From: Planctomycetota bacterium
Lineage (GTDB): Bacteria > Planctomycetota > Phycisphaerae > SM23-33
Direction of reading: 5' to 3'
Assembly: GCA_022705325.1 (NCBI GenBank)
Contig: JAKJER010000041.1
Span: 1 to 55,014, forward strand
DNA: 55,014 nucleotides
The position numbers were made by a program, and so were the translations under genes. Under the pieces are notes generated by a model, which was not told where the DNA came from, did not search any database, and saw nothing but the letters and a program-made list of their open reading frames with translations. This document shows, piece by piece, positions 29,690 through 37,360 of this stretch; positions within the stretch are counted from its first letter, which is position 1, and each line of letters starts with the position of its first letter.

Positions 29690-31366
29690 ATGAAACGCCT
29701 GGTCCTGATCGTTCTGGCCGCCGCTCTTCCCGTCGCCTCCGCAGCCCAGGCCGCCGAGACCTTCCGCCGCTTGAGCGTCAAGCAGTACGTCGACAGAATG
29801 AAGGCCGGATGGATCGGCCAGATGGCCGGCGTCGGCTGGGGCGGGCCCACCGAGTTCCGCTGGAAGGGCCAGACCATTCCCGAGGCCTCCATGCCCAAGT
29901 GGCAGGCGAAGATGATCAACCAGTTCAACCAGGACGACATCTACGTGGAGATGACCTTCCTGCGGACGCTGGAGCTGTACGGGATGGACGTGTCCATCCG
30001 CCAGGCGGGCATCGATTTCGCCAACAGCGGCTATCCGCTGTGGCACGCCAACCGCGCCGGGCGCGACAACCTGCGGCGCGGCATCGCCCCGCCCGACTCG
30101 GGCCACCCCAAGTACAACCAGCACGCCGACGACATCGACTACCAGATCGAAGCCGACTTCTCCGGGCTGATCGCGCCGGGCCTGCCCAACACCGCCGTCG
30201 AACTGGGCGAGACGTTCGGGCGCCTGATGAACTACGGCGACGGCGTGTACGGGGGACAGTTCGTCGGGGCGATGTACGCCGAGGCGTTCTTCGAGAGCGA
30301 CCCGGAAAGAATCGTCCGAGCCGCCCTCCGCTGCGTGCCAAAGGGGAGCCAGTTCCACACGTGCATCTCGGACGTGCTGGCCTGGCACGCCGAGCAGCCC
30401 GACGACTGGACCAAGGCCTGGGAGAAGATCGAGGCCAAGTACAACAAGGACCCCAAGTGGCGGCGGTTCTCGTGCAGCAAGGGCGACTTCAACATCGACG
30501 CCAAGATCAACGCCGCCTACATCGTCCTGGGCCTGCTGTACGGCCAGGGCGACCTGGACAAGACCATCGTCATCTCGTGCCGCGCCGGGCAGGACAGCGA
30601 CTGCAACCCCTCCAACGCCGGCGGGGTGATCTTCACCACGGTCGGCTTCGGCAAGCTGCCCGAGCGATTCACCTCGGGCCTGGACGAGACTCCCAGGTTC
30701 AGCCACACCGAGTACAACTTCCCCGCCCTGATCGAGGTCTGCCGCAAGCTGGCCACCCAGGCCGTCACCCGCGCCGGCGGACGGATCGAGAAGGACCCCT
30801 CCGGCGAGGAGGTATTCGTCATCCCCGTCCAGGCGCCCAGGCCGCCCAGGCTCGAGCAATGCTGGGAACCCGGACCGCCCGCCGGGTCCAGGTTCACCTC
30901 CGCGGAGATGGCCAAGATCGCGATGGCCGGCGGGGAAGTGGTGGCCGCGGTGAAGAAGGTGGCCCCGGGCTGGTCCATCCGGAGTTGCGGACAGGACATG
31001 GACCCCGGACTCAAAGGGACCTTCCGCGGGCGCAAGAGCGTCCTGCTGACGCATCCGCCCAGCCGCCTCAGCCCCTGCGTGCTGTACCGCACCGTCCAGG
31101 TCCCGGCCGGCAAGACCGCGCTGAAGTTCGCCGTGTCCCATCACGAGAAGGGCGACTGGGAACTGGTGGTAAAGGCCGACCGGCAGGAACTGCTCCGCAA
31201 GCCGATCACCAAGGAGACGGTCGGCAAGTCGGGCTGGGCCGACGTCGAGGTGGACCTGTCCGCCTACGCGGGCAAGAGCGTGAAACTCGAGCTGCTGAAC
31301 CTCCCCACCGGCTGGCAGTACGAGGGCGGGTACTGGTCGAAGGTCGAGATCTCCAGTCACCCGTAG
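29690..31366 (+). CDS. Exported ADP-ribosylglycohydrolase-family protein
   Basis: 558 residues with a signal peptide (MKRLVLIVLAAALPVASAAQA); AGGAG lies 8 nt before the ATG. The ADP-ribosyl-dinitrogenase-hydrolase fold is shown by GWIGQMAGVGWGGPTEF near the N-terminus, QDDIYVEM and the diagnostic GQDSDCNPSNAGGVI late in the domain, which carry the metal-binding Asp residues (the usual form is GxDTDTxAxxxG). From about residue 400 a beta-rich domain follows (LKFAVSHHEKGDWELVVKAD...), like a galactose-binding module. The exported state and this module suggest a sugar conjugate substrate rather than ADP-ribosyl protein. Confidence 0.85.
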   Translation: MKRLVLIVLAAALPVASAAQAAETFRRLSVKQYVDRMKAGWIGQMAGVGWGGPTEFRWKGQTIPEASMPKWQAKMINQFNQDDIYVEMTFLRTLELYGMDVSIRQAGIDFANSGYPLWHANRAGRDNLRRGIAPPDSGHPKYNQHADDIDYQIEADFSGLIAPGLPNTAVELGETFGRLMNYGDGVYGGQFVGAMYAEAFFESDPERIVRAALRCVPKGSQFHTCISDVLAWHAEQPDDWTKAWEKIEAKYNKDPKWRRFSCSKGDFNIDAKINAAYIVLGLLYGQGDLDKTIVISCRAGQDSDCNPSNAGGVIFTTVGFGKLPERFTSGLDETPRFSHTEYNFPALIEVCRKLATQAVTRAGGRIEKDPSGEEVFVIPVQAPRPPRLEQCWEPGPPAGSRFTSAEMAKIAMAGGEVVAAVKKVAPGWSIRSCGQDMDPGLKGTFRGRKSVLLTHPPSRLSPCVLYRTVQVPAGKTALKFAVSHHEKGDWELVVKADRQELLRKPITKETVGKSGWADVEVDLSAYAGKSVKLELLNLPTGWQYEGGYWSKVEISSHP

Positions 31367-31519
31367 ACGTGTCGTCCAGGCCTCGCGGGGCGAGCGCGGC
31401 GACCGCGATCCGGGGCGCGTTGCAGACGACGAAGCGGCGGGTCCGAGGCGGCGAAGGCAAAACGGTAACAATTGCAACCGCCTGCCTGTAAAGATGTTAC
31501 ACTGAAACTGCGGGGGTCG

Positions 31520-31550
31520 AATGTCCCATTTCGGGGGCCAATGTCTCATT
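31520..31550 (+). repeat. Direct repeat AATGTC(C/T)CATT x2
   Basis: AATGTCCCATT (31520-31530) and AATGTCTCATT (31540-31550) lie exactly 20 nt apart and differ at one base. The second copy runs into TCTCATTCTGGC, which recurs at 10698-10709. Confidence 0.6.
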
Positions 31551-31626
31551 CTGGCTCATGTTTTTGGGACTATTCATAGTATTCATATTGTTGTCGATAA
31601 TTCGTAACTTGCTTCTTGTCAGACAG

Positions 31627-31635
31627 TTATCCACA
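31627..31635 (+). promoter_or_regulatory. Consensus DnaA box TTATCCACA
   Basis: An exact match to the high-affinity DnaA box inside the most AT-rich patch of the interval. Only one box is seen and no replication genes adjoin, so this is not claimed as an origin. Confidence 0.4.
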
Positions 31636-31706
31636 CTTTCAGGCCTGGATGGCGACCGGGTGAATTTTCGCAAAAACGGGACACTGCCCCCCCCGCCGGA
31701 CTGCGA

Positions 31707-32183
31707 TCAGTCCTTCTCCAGCAGCACCGCCGCCAGGACCGCCAGGCCCTCGCCCCGGCCGATCCAGCCCATTCGCTCGTTGGTCTTGGCCTTGACGGCG
31801 ACCTGATCGGCGGCAACGCCCAGCAGCTCGGCGATGCGGAGCTTCATGGCCCGCTTGTGCGGACCGAGCCTGGGCGACTCGGTGACGACGGTGAGGTCGC
31901 AGTTGACGACGCCCCAGCCGCGGGAGCGGGCCAGGTCGACGGCGCCGCGGACGAAACGGGCGGAGTCGGCGTCCTTCCACTGGGGGTCGCTGTCGGGGAA
32001 GTGCTGGCCGATGTCGTCCTCGCCCAGTGCGCCGAGGATGGCGTCGGTGAGGGCGTGCAGGGCGGCGTCGGCGTCGCTGTGCCCGGCCAGGCCGAGGTCG
32101 TGCTCGATCCGCACTCCGCCCAGCACGAGCGGGCGGCCCGGCGCGAAGCGGTGCGAGTCGTATCCCATGCCGATGCGTTGCAT
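31707..32183 (-). CDS. ispF: 2-C-methyl-D-erythritol 2,4-cyclodiphosphate synthase
   Basis: 158 residues of the non-mevalonate isoprenoid pathway. The zinc-binding Asp and His of GMGYDSHRFAPG (5-16), the third ligand in GLAGHSDADAALHALTDAILGAL, GQHFPDSDPQWKDADS, the CMP-binding ECDLT-like VNCDLTVV and KAKTNERMGWIGRGEGLA are all present. ATG 32183 gives the family's normal N-terminus. An in-frame ATG at 32225 overlaps the CAP gene's stop as ATGA and may be the real coupled start, adding 14 residues. Confidence 0.96.
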   Translation of the reverse strand: MQRIGMGYDSHRFAPGRPLVLGGVRIEHDLGLAGHSDADAALHALTDAILGALGEDDIGQHFPDSDPQWKDADSARFVRGAVDLARSRGWGVVNCDLTVVTESPRLGPHKRAMKLRIAELLGVAADQVAVKAKTNERMGWIGRGEGLAVLAAVLLEKD

Positions 32184-32221
32184 GGCCAGAGCGTAGCGAG
32201 CGGGCGGGCCAAAGACAAGCC

Positions 32222-33415
32222 TCATCCGCCGGTCATGAGCGTCCAGGTGGCGCCGACGCCCCCCAGCGAGACGCGTCCGCTGCCGCCGAGGATGATGACG
32301 TGGTGGCCTGGGCTGAAGAACCACATGCGGATCGCGCCGGCACCGCGGCCCGTGCCGGCGGCGATGCACTCTCCGTTGGCGCTGGTGCCGGCGCGGCGGG
32401 CCCGGTCCCAGGGCGAGGCCTTGCCCGTCACCGGCGAGCTGTGAGAGAAGAACTTCTTCTCGACCATGTCCTTGGAGTGGTCCCGCGCGGCCAGGCACAA
32501 CTTCCCGTCGATCCTCATGACGTTCAGGTCCAGGATCGCCCGCACGACGTTGAGGTAGAGCAGCCCGGCGAACTCCTCGTGCGAGAGGAAACGGCGGGCC
32601 TCGTAGTTGGCGTCCGTGAGGCGGCGGTCGGAAGCCTTCATCGCCGTGCCCATCAGCGCGAGCACCTCCTCGGTCCGTTCCAGTTCGCCTTGCCCCGCGC
32701 CGTTCTCGACGGCCGGCGGCGACGGACCGTCGCCTTCGTCTTCGCCCCCCGCCTGTTCGGGCGCCTGCTTGTCGGTCGCCTCGGCCGCCAGGCGACAGCG
32801 GTCCAGCGTCTCTTCCAGGACCTCCAGTTCCCGCCTTCGCTGGGCCACCGCCTCGACGGCCAGCACCTCTTCCCGGCGGACGACCAGGGCCTCCATCAAC
32901 TTCTCCAGGGCCGGTCCCGCCTGGTCGTGAAGCACTTCCTTGGTCACCTTCTTCTCGCGGCGCGGAGCGTTCACCGCGTCCTGCCAGGTCTTGGCCTGGG
33001 CCTTGTCGATCTCGGCGAGCTTGGAGCGCCCCAGCTTCTGGGCCTCCTGGTAGAAGAGGATCCGGTACGCCTTCGACTTGATCTGCCACTGGGCCTGGCA
33101 CTTGGCCTGGAGGGCCTTGGCGCCCGCCTGTCCGTACGCGAGCACCTGGCCCACCAGCGTCTGCCGCTCCTCGGGCGTCAGGTCGGGCTGGGCCAGCCTG
33201 GCCAGCAGTTTGTGTCCCTCGGCGGGCAGGGGTCCGTCGTGAGCCGGACGGCTGGTCGGCGCGGAGTTGTCGTGTGCCTGCGTGGCCGGCGCGGTGGCAG
33301 GCTTCTTCGCCCCAACGGGCTGATAGTCTTCGATGACCAGGTCGTCGGCGCGAGCCGAGGCAAGGGAGATCAGCAGGGCCAGCACGACGACGAACGCACG
33401 ATTCTCCAACCGCAC
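32222..33415 (-). CDS. Exported CAP (SCP/PR1) domain protein
   Basis: 397 residues; GTG 33415 follows GGGAG with good spacing and opens a signal peptide (VVVLALLISLASARA). A Pro/Thr-rich stretch and a long charged helical region (about 75-240) lead to a C-terminal CAP domain: LNVMRIDGKLCLAARDHSKDM, FFSHSSPVTGKASPWDRARR, GECIAAG and MWFFSPGHHVIIL. The conserved His and Glu of the CAP pocket can be matched to the HSKD, FFSHSS and GEC motifs. Bacterial CAP proteins are mostly of unknown activity at the envelope. Its stop overlaps a possible ispF start. Confidence 0.85.
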   Translation of the reverse strand: MRLENRAFVVVLALLISLASARADDLVIEDYQPVGAKKPATAPATQAHDNSAPTSRPAHDGPLPAEGHKLLARLAQPDLTPEERQTLVGQVLAYGQAGAKALQAKCQAQWQIKSKAYRILFYQEAQKLGRSKLAEIDKAQAKTWQDAVNAPRREKKVTKEVLHDQAGPALEKLMEALVVRREEVLAVEAVAQRRRELEVLEETLDRCRLAAEATDKQAPEQAGGEDEGDGPSPPAVENGAGQGELERTEEVLALMGTAMKASDRRLTDANYEARRFLSHEEFAGLLYLNVVRAILDLNVMRIDGKLCLAARDHSKDMVEKKFFSHSSPVTGKASPWDRARRAGTSANGECIAAGTGRGAGAIRMWFFSPGHHVIILGGSGRVSLGGVGATWTLMTGG

Positions 33416-33547
33416 TACGATGCTCCCGTCCAGCCGGCAGTCAGCCGGTGTCGTCCATTATACGACTTCGCCTGGGCAGGGGCCAAGCCCCGGGCCAGCC
33501 GGCCGGACGCCGCCGGTTGTCGCACGCGAGAATCCGCACGCGGCTGA

Positions 33548-33576
33548 TTGATTTATCCGCGGCTCGACGGTAGGAT
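33548..33576 (+). promoter_or_regulatory. Putative selC promoter
   Basis: TTGATT (33548-33553) and TAGGAT (33571-33576) are 17 nt apart, each matching four of six consensus bases. The predicted start lies about 26 nt before the tRNA-Sec 5' end. Confidence 0.45.
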
Positions 33577-33608
33577 CAAGTCTGCCCGGTTCATCCACGG
33601 CATGACGT

Positions 33609-33702
33609 GGAGGTGACAGGCGGCCTGGTGGCGCTCCTGGTCTTCAAAACCAGCGTGGGGCTCAACAAAGTCCCGGGTGGGTTCGATTCCCATTCACCTC
33701 CG
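33609..33702 (+). tRNA. selC: tRNA-Sec (anticodon TCA)
   Basis: A 94-nt tRNA with an 8-bp acceptor stem GGAGGTGA/TCACCTCC, the signature length for bacterial tRNA-Sec. The anticodon arm is CTGGT-CTTCAAA-ACCAG, with TCA (33644-33646) reading UGA. A long variable arm and the T-loop TTCGATT follow. No CCA is encoded. It implies that this organism incorporates selenocysteine; selA, selB and selD are not in the window, and I found no gene here with a clear in-frame Sec codon. Confidence 0.93.
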
Positions 33703-33725
33703 TCTCTTGAGACTCATCCTCTTTC

Positions 33726-33756
33726 GCGGCGCCCGCGCCCGGGCCGCGCCGTTTTT
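33726..33756 (+). terminator. Intrinsic terminator after selC
   Basis: CGGCGC (33727-33732) pairs with GCGCCG (33746-33751) around a GC-rich loop, followed by TTTTT (33752-33756), 24 nt after the tRNA. Confidence 0.8.
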
Positions 33757-33858
33757 CCCCCTTGCAGGAACTGACGTGTTGTGATACCTTGTGTCTTCAT
33801 GGAGGTTCCGGCCTGGCCGGATAGCACAAGCCGAGGTAAGCCCCTAAGGAGGCGTTGA

Positions 33859-34629
33859 GTGCGATACCTGACCATCCTGATTTCGGTTATTCCCGCGCTG
33901 CCGGCGGCGGGCCTGGGCGAGGTCGTGCTGTACGACCCGTCGCTGGGCACCGGCCCGGCTGCGCAAGGTTGGACCTACGCAGGCCTCCCGCTACAGAACT
34001 CGGCCGTGCAGGGCCCGGCCGCCGGGGCGTGGTCGCTGAACACCACGGCGGCGATGTCCGACTCGGCGGGCTACTTCGGGCTGACGCACCCGGACATGCC
34101 CGTGCTGGACCGCCAGCAGGGCTACGCCCTGCACTTCGACGCGGCCGTCGTCAGCGAGAATCACGCCTCCAGCAACCGCGCGGGCTTCAGCGTCATCGCG
34201 CTGAGCGACGACAACCTGGGCGTCGAGTTGGGTTTCTGGGTCGACGAGGTCTGGGCCCAGTCGACGGCCTTCACGCACGCCGAGGGGGCCGCCCGCAACA
34301 CCACCGCCACCACCGCCTACGACCTGCTGGTCGCCGGCAGCGGATATCGTCTGCTGGCCGACGGACAGGAGGTCCTCTCGGGCGTGCTGCGGGCCTACGA
34401 CCCGAGCGCAAACCCGGTCTACGCGATGAGCAACTTCCTGTTCGTGGGCGACGACACCAGTTCGGCTTCTGCGGACGTCCTGATCGGACGGATCTCCGTC
34501 GAGACCGAAACGGCCTTCGTGCCCGAGCCGGCGACGCTGACCCTGCTGGCGGCGGGTCTGGCCGGGCTGGGGACCCGCTTGAGCACGCTTCGTCGGCGCC
34601 GGTTTGGACCGAACCGGCCCGTTGCGTAG
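33859..34629 (+). CDS. PEP-CTERM sorting domain protein
   Basis: 256 residues; GTG 33859 has AAGGAGG (33846-33852) 6 nt upstream. A short export signal leads to a beta-rich domain with LamG-like features (LHFDAAVVSENHASSNRAGFSVI, ELGFWVDEVWAQ). The C-terminus is a textbook exosortase signal: VPEP, a hydrophobic stretch (TLTLLAAGLAGLG) and the basic cluster RRRR. The protein should be cut by an exosortase and released or anchored at the envelope. The precise role is unknown. The gap to 34881 contains a GGCCGGTCG/CGACCGGCC hairpin (about 34652-34690) without a T-tract. Confidence 0.88.
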   Translation: MRYLTILISVIPALPAAGLGEVVLYDPSLGTGPAAQGWTYAGLPLQNSAVQGPAAGAWSLNTTAAMSDSAGYFGLTHPDMPVLDRQQGYALHFDAAVVSENHASSNRAGFSVIALSDDNLGVELGFWVDEVWAQSTAFTHAEGAARNTTATTAYDLLVAGSGYRLLADGQEVLSGVLRAYDPSANPVYAMSNFLFVGDDTSSASADVLIGRISVETETAFVPEPATLTLLAAGLAGLGTRLSTLRRRRFGPNRPVA

Positions 34630-34881
34630 ACGTATAACAGGATTACTGCCGGCCGGTCGTGCAGCGTTTGGTTTCCGCGACCGGCCATCTGTTGACATGA
34701 GCAAACCGCCCCCACGGACTCGGGCGGCGGTCGGACGCATCAGGAAGATGCAGCAGTGAACGTTGCAGCCCGGCAGGGACGCCTCGGCTGACTCGCGAAG
34801 TCTCCCAGTCGGGCAGGCCCCTGTCCGGCCAGGGCGCCCCCGCACCAGACGCGGCGGGCGAGAAAATCGGACGCCGGACAA

Positions 34882-35514
34882 ATGTCGCAATCTGGACGAC
34901 GCCTGGCCCTGGCCCTCATGCTGGGTGCAGCCTTGTTTGTGGTGGTCATCAGCCCCGCTTCCTCCACACAGCGGGAGGAATCCGCCTTCACGGATCCCGT
35001 GCTGGCCCTGGTGAAGGTCGGGCCGCCCCGCGTGACGGAAGAGTCCGTCGCGGAGGCCGCGGAAGATGACGGCCCCGCCGCGGAACCCGTCGAGCTCGCC
35101 TCGCCGGCGCCCCAGGCGGAGCCCCCGCGACCGACAGGCGAGACGCCTGTCGTAGCGGCGGCCCGTCCGTCCGTCCGCACCGGCGACGCCCCCGCTCCCC
35201 GCTACCGCAGCGTCCGCATGTGCGTCACCGCGTACTGCCCCTGCCGTACGTGCTGCGGGCGCAACGCCAAAGGCATCACCGCCAGCGGCAGGAGCGTCCG
35301 GGCCAACGGGGCCAAGTTCGTCGCCGCCGACACCCGCCTGTTGCCCTTCAACACCAGGGTGTGCATTCCCGGATACAACAGCGGGGCTCCCGTGCCCGTG
35401 TTGGACACCGGCAGGGCGATCAAGGGCAACCGGCTGGACGTGTTCTTCCCCAGTCACAGCATGGCCAAGAAATGGGGCAGCCGCTGGCTGACCTGCCGCG
35501 TCTACGAACGCTGA
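34882..35514 (+). CDS. Exported 3D-domain protein (RlpA/MltA-related barrel)
   Basis: 210 residues with a signal-anchor segment (LALALMLGAALFVVVISPASS), an acidic Pro-rich linker, and a C-terminal 3D domain: MCVTAYCPCRTCCGRNAKGI, TASGRSV...FVAADTRLLPFNTRV, VLDTGRAIKGNRLDVFFPSH. Three conserved Asp residues (AADT, VLDTG, RLDVF) give the domain its name. The fold occurs in peptidoglycan lytic enzymes and Stc/YuiC-like proteins. Four cysteines near the domain start may bind metal or form disulfides. It converges on the FmdB-like gene with one base between the stops. Confidence 0.87.
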   Translation: MSQSGRRLALALMLGAALFVVVISPASSTQREESAFTDPVLALVKVGPPRVTEESVAEAAEDDGPAAEPVELASPAPQAEPPRPTGETPVVAAARPSVRTGDAPAPRYRSVRMCVTAYCPCRTCCGRNAKGITASGRSVRANGAKFVAADTRLLPFNTRVCIPGYNSGAPVPVLDTGRAIKGNRLDVFFPSHSMAKKWGSRWLTCRVYER

Positions 35515-35515
35515 T

Positions 35516-35755
35516 CTACCGGCTGAAGGGGCACGAGCCCCCGCCGCACGCCGAGCCGCCCTGACCCGCCGACGGACAACCGGCCGCCTGGCAGGCCGAG
35601 CTGCCCGCGGCCCCCTGGTGGGCGGCGAACGTCGAGAACTTCCGCTCGAGCTTCTTCGAGCCGCACTGGGGGCAGGCGACGCCGGACGAGCCGGACGACA
35701 CCAACTTCTGGAACTCGCTCTTGCACTGGCTGCACACGTATTCGTAGATCGGCAT
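35516..35755 (-). CDS. FmdB-family zinc ribbon protein
   Basis: 79 residues; ATG 35755 starts the family sequence MPIYEYVCSQCKSEFQKLV. The CxxC...CPQC knuckles form a zinc ribbon, and the C-terminus is Gly/Ser/Cys-rich with several more cysteines (ACGGGSC). The regulatory role assigned to FmdB in formamidase expression is old and not general. It is a small, widely conserved putative regulator. AGGA lies 9 nt upstream of the start. Confidence 0.9.
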   Translation of the reverse strand: MPIYEYVCSQCKSEFQKLVSSGSSGVACPQCGSKKLERKFSTFAAHQGAAGSSACQAAGCPSAGQGGSACGGGSCPFSR

Positions 35756-35884
35756 TGCAGGCGTCCTGTCGCTTGAGGGTGCACCGGCCCGGGCGGGTGT
35801 CGCGCCGGCGTCCACGCATTATACCGCATCGCCCCGTCGGGGCCAGACTCGATCCGCCGCGCCCGTCCCCCGGCGCCCGCACCA

Positions 35885-35926
35885 ACAAAGCGACCCCCGC
35901 AGGGTCTTGCCCTTGCGAGGGTCGCG
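35885..35926 (-). terminator. Intrinsic terminator after tRNA-Ala
   Basis: On the minus strand GCGACCC (35925-35919) and GGGTCGC (35896-35890) pair around a GC-rich loop, followed by TTTGTT. It begins a few bases after the tRNA-Ala 3' end. Confidence 0.7.
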
Positions 35927-35928
35927 GA

Positions 35929-36001
35929 TGGAGCTGAAGGGATTCGAACCCTTGACCTTCTGCATGCCATGCAGACGCGCTCCCAACTGCGCCACAGCCC
36001 C
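35929..36001 (-). tRNA. tRNA-Ala (anticodon GGC)
   Basis: A 73-nt cloverleaf: acceptor GGGGCTG/CAGCTCC with one G-T pair and discriminator A, anticodon stem TCTGC/GCAGA around the loop ATGGCAT (anticodon GGC) and T-loop TTCGAAT. No CCA is encoded. The 270-bp gap upstream to 36272 shows nothing I can call with confidence. Confidence 0.95.
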
Positions 36002-36271
36002 AGACCGGAACCAGCGACTTACCGGCAGGTGAACAGTCTAATCTTTGTATCAGGAACGGGCCTGCCGGTCAAGGGGGTCTGCACAAAAAAACTGCCTCTG
36101 CCGCTGCCTGGGGGGCTTTGCGGGGATGTGCCGGGCGGATTGGATCGTATCTATAGGCGAGGAATGTACTTTCGCCGGGAGCGGCGATGACGGACAATCC
36201 GGCCTGCGACGAAGATTTTTGGGCCGAAGCTAAACCCGCCCCCGCCCGCGGTCAATTACAGGCGCCAAGGC

Positions 36272-36859
36272 ATGCAGGACCGGTCGCAGATCAGTGAACT
36301 GATGGACCGCGCGTCGTCAGGCGATGACGGCGCCTTTGCCAAATTGGCCGAGGGTTTGCAGGACCGATTGTATCGCTTCGCTATGGCCCATCTGTTGCAT
36401 GCGACCGACGCCGCCGAGGCCGTCCAGGAGACGCTCCTGCGGGCCTACCGACGCCGAGACGTCTGGAAGCTCGGCTCGGACGCATGGTCCTGGATGGCGG
36501 GCATCGCGATGAATGTCGTCCGCGAGTGCCGCAGACGACGAAGGCGGCGGGAAGTGGCGATCGAGATCGGCGACGGATGCCTGGGGCTCGCTGACATGGG
36601 CGGCGCGACGACCGAAGCACCGGCGGCGCCGCAGGCCGACCCGCCGGCGATGGCGCAGTTGGGCGAGGATCTGGACCGCCTGGCCCGGGCGATCGCCCGC
36701 CTGCCCGACCGCCAGCGAGAGGCCCTCACCTGCCGCTATCTCAGGCAGATGAGCGTGCGGGAGACGGCCCAGGCCATGGATTGTGCCGAAGGCACCGTGA
36801 AGGCCGCCGTTGCAGCGGCCATGCAGCAGTTACGAAGCGTGATGAGCTATGCAGACTGA
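36272..36859 (+). CDS. ECF-type RNA polymerase sigma factor
   Basis: 195 residues with region 2 (RLYRFAMAHLLHATDAAEAVQETLLRAYRR split across helices; DAAEAVQETLLRAY is the core) and region 4 (LPDRQREALTCRYLRQMSVRETAQAMDCAEGTVKAAVAAAMQQL), joined by a variable linker. Its stop overlaps the start of the next gene by 11 nt, so the operon is tightly coupled. It probably drives its own operon, which holds a membrane protein, the repeat protein and a small exported protein. No clear ECF-type GGAAC/CGTC promoter pair was identified upstream. Confidence 0.93.
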   Translation: MQDRSQISELMDRASSGDDGAFAKLAEGLQDRLYRFAMAHLLHATDAAEAVQETLLRAYRRRDVWKLGSDAWSWMAGIAMNVVRECRRRRRRREVAIEIGDGCLGLADMGGATTEAPAAPQADPPAMAQLGEDLDRLARAIARLPDRQREALTCRYLRQMSVRETAQAMDCAEGTVKAAVAAAMQQLRSVMSYAD

Positions 36860-37334
36860 CCGACCCATCCAGGACGACGATCCAGCCCAGGACCGGCTGC
36901 TCGCGGACCTGGCGCGCCTGGCCCAGGTCATCGACGCCCGACGGTTCCCCGGGCGGGCCTGGCCCGTTCGTCGTCGCACGGTCCTGCGGGTCTGGTGGCC
37001 GCCCGCCCTGGCGGCGACGGCCGCCGCAGCGGCCATCCTGCTGGCTGTCGTGTTGGCATGGAAGTCCGACCGCCCCGTGCCCGCGCAGTTCCGGACGGCC
37101 CCGCTCGCCCAGGTCGAAGAGCAGGCCGAGGACTGGGACGTCCCGGCGGACATCACGCCCGAGCTGGCCGACATGGCCCAGCCCAACCTGGTGGGGCAAC
37201 TCGATCTGAGCATCCCCACCGTCTCCATGCCCCCCCTGGGGGGCGGGACATTCACGTGGAACGTGCCCCAGATGGACCTCACCCCAAGAATCGACATAGA
37301 GCCGGATGTTCCGGCCGATAATAGTCAAACGTAG
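36849..37334 (+). CDS. Single-pass membrane protein, probable anti-sigma factor
   Basis: 161 residues with a cytoplasmic N-terminal part (about 1-45, DRLLADLARLAQVID), a membrane segment (ALAATAAAAAILLAVVLAW) and an outer domain of Pro, Asp and hydrophobic residues. It has no zinc-binding anti-sigma motif. The 11-nt overlap with the sigma gene and its topology fit the anti-sigma partner of an ECF factor, as is common; this is context-based inference. The repeat-protein gene follows after 26 nt. Confidence 0.65.
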   Translation: MQTDRPIQDDDPAQDRLLADLARLAQVIDARRFPGRAWPVRRRTVLRVWWPPALAATAAAAAILLAVVLAWKSDRPVPAQFRTAPLAQVEEQAEDWDVPADITPELADMAQPNLVGQLDLSIPTVSMPPLGGGTFTWNVPQMDLTPRIDIEPDVPADNSQT

Positions 37335-37360
37335 TCCAGCCAGAGAAAGGATGCGCGAGC

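Larger units (their letters stand above)
31367..31706. other. Gene-free interval of 340 bases with repeats and an AT-rich core
   Basis: Holds a GTAACA/TGTTAC inverted repeat (31466-31471, 31495-31500), two direct copies of AATGTCYCATT (31520-31530, 31540-31550), an AT-rich stretch (about 31555-31680) and a perfect DnaA box. At the right end is a GGGACACTG-C8-GCCGG motif (31680-31699) whose complement resembles the left-hand TGTCCCATTT. The outline suggests a small non-coding mobile or REP-like element. No gene is seen. Confidence 0.4.

Noticed and set aside
31367..31706. Replication origin
   Set aside because: Only one DnaA box is present and neither dnaA, dnaN nor other replication genes are in the window.
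33859..34881. Known riboswitch in the leader of the first PEP-CTERM gene
   Set aside because: The region before the gene has a CCGGCC/GGCCGG stem and a good ribosome site, but nothing that matches a riboswitch consensus I can recall.
36045..36271. ECF-type promoter upstream of the sigma gene (GGAAC near 36055)
   Set aside because: No CGTC or similar -10 element lies at the needed spacing, so self-regulation cannot be read from the sequence.
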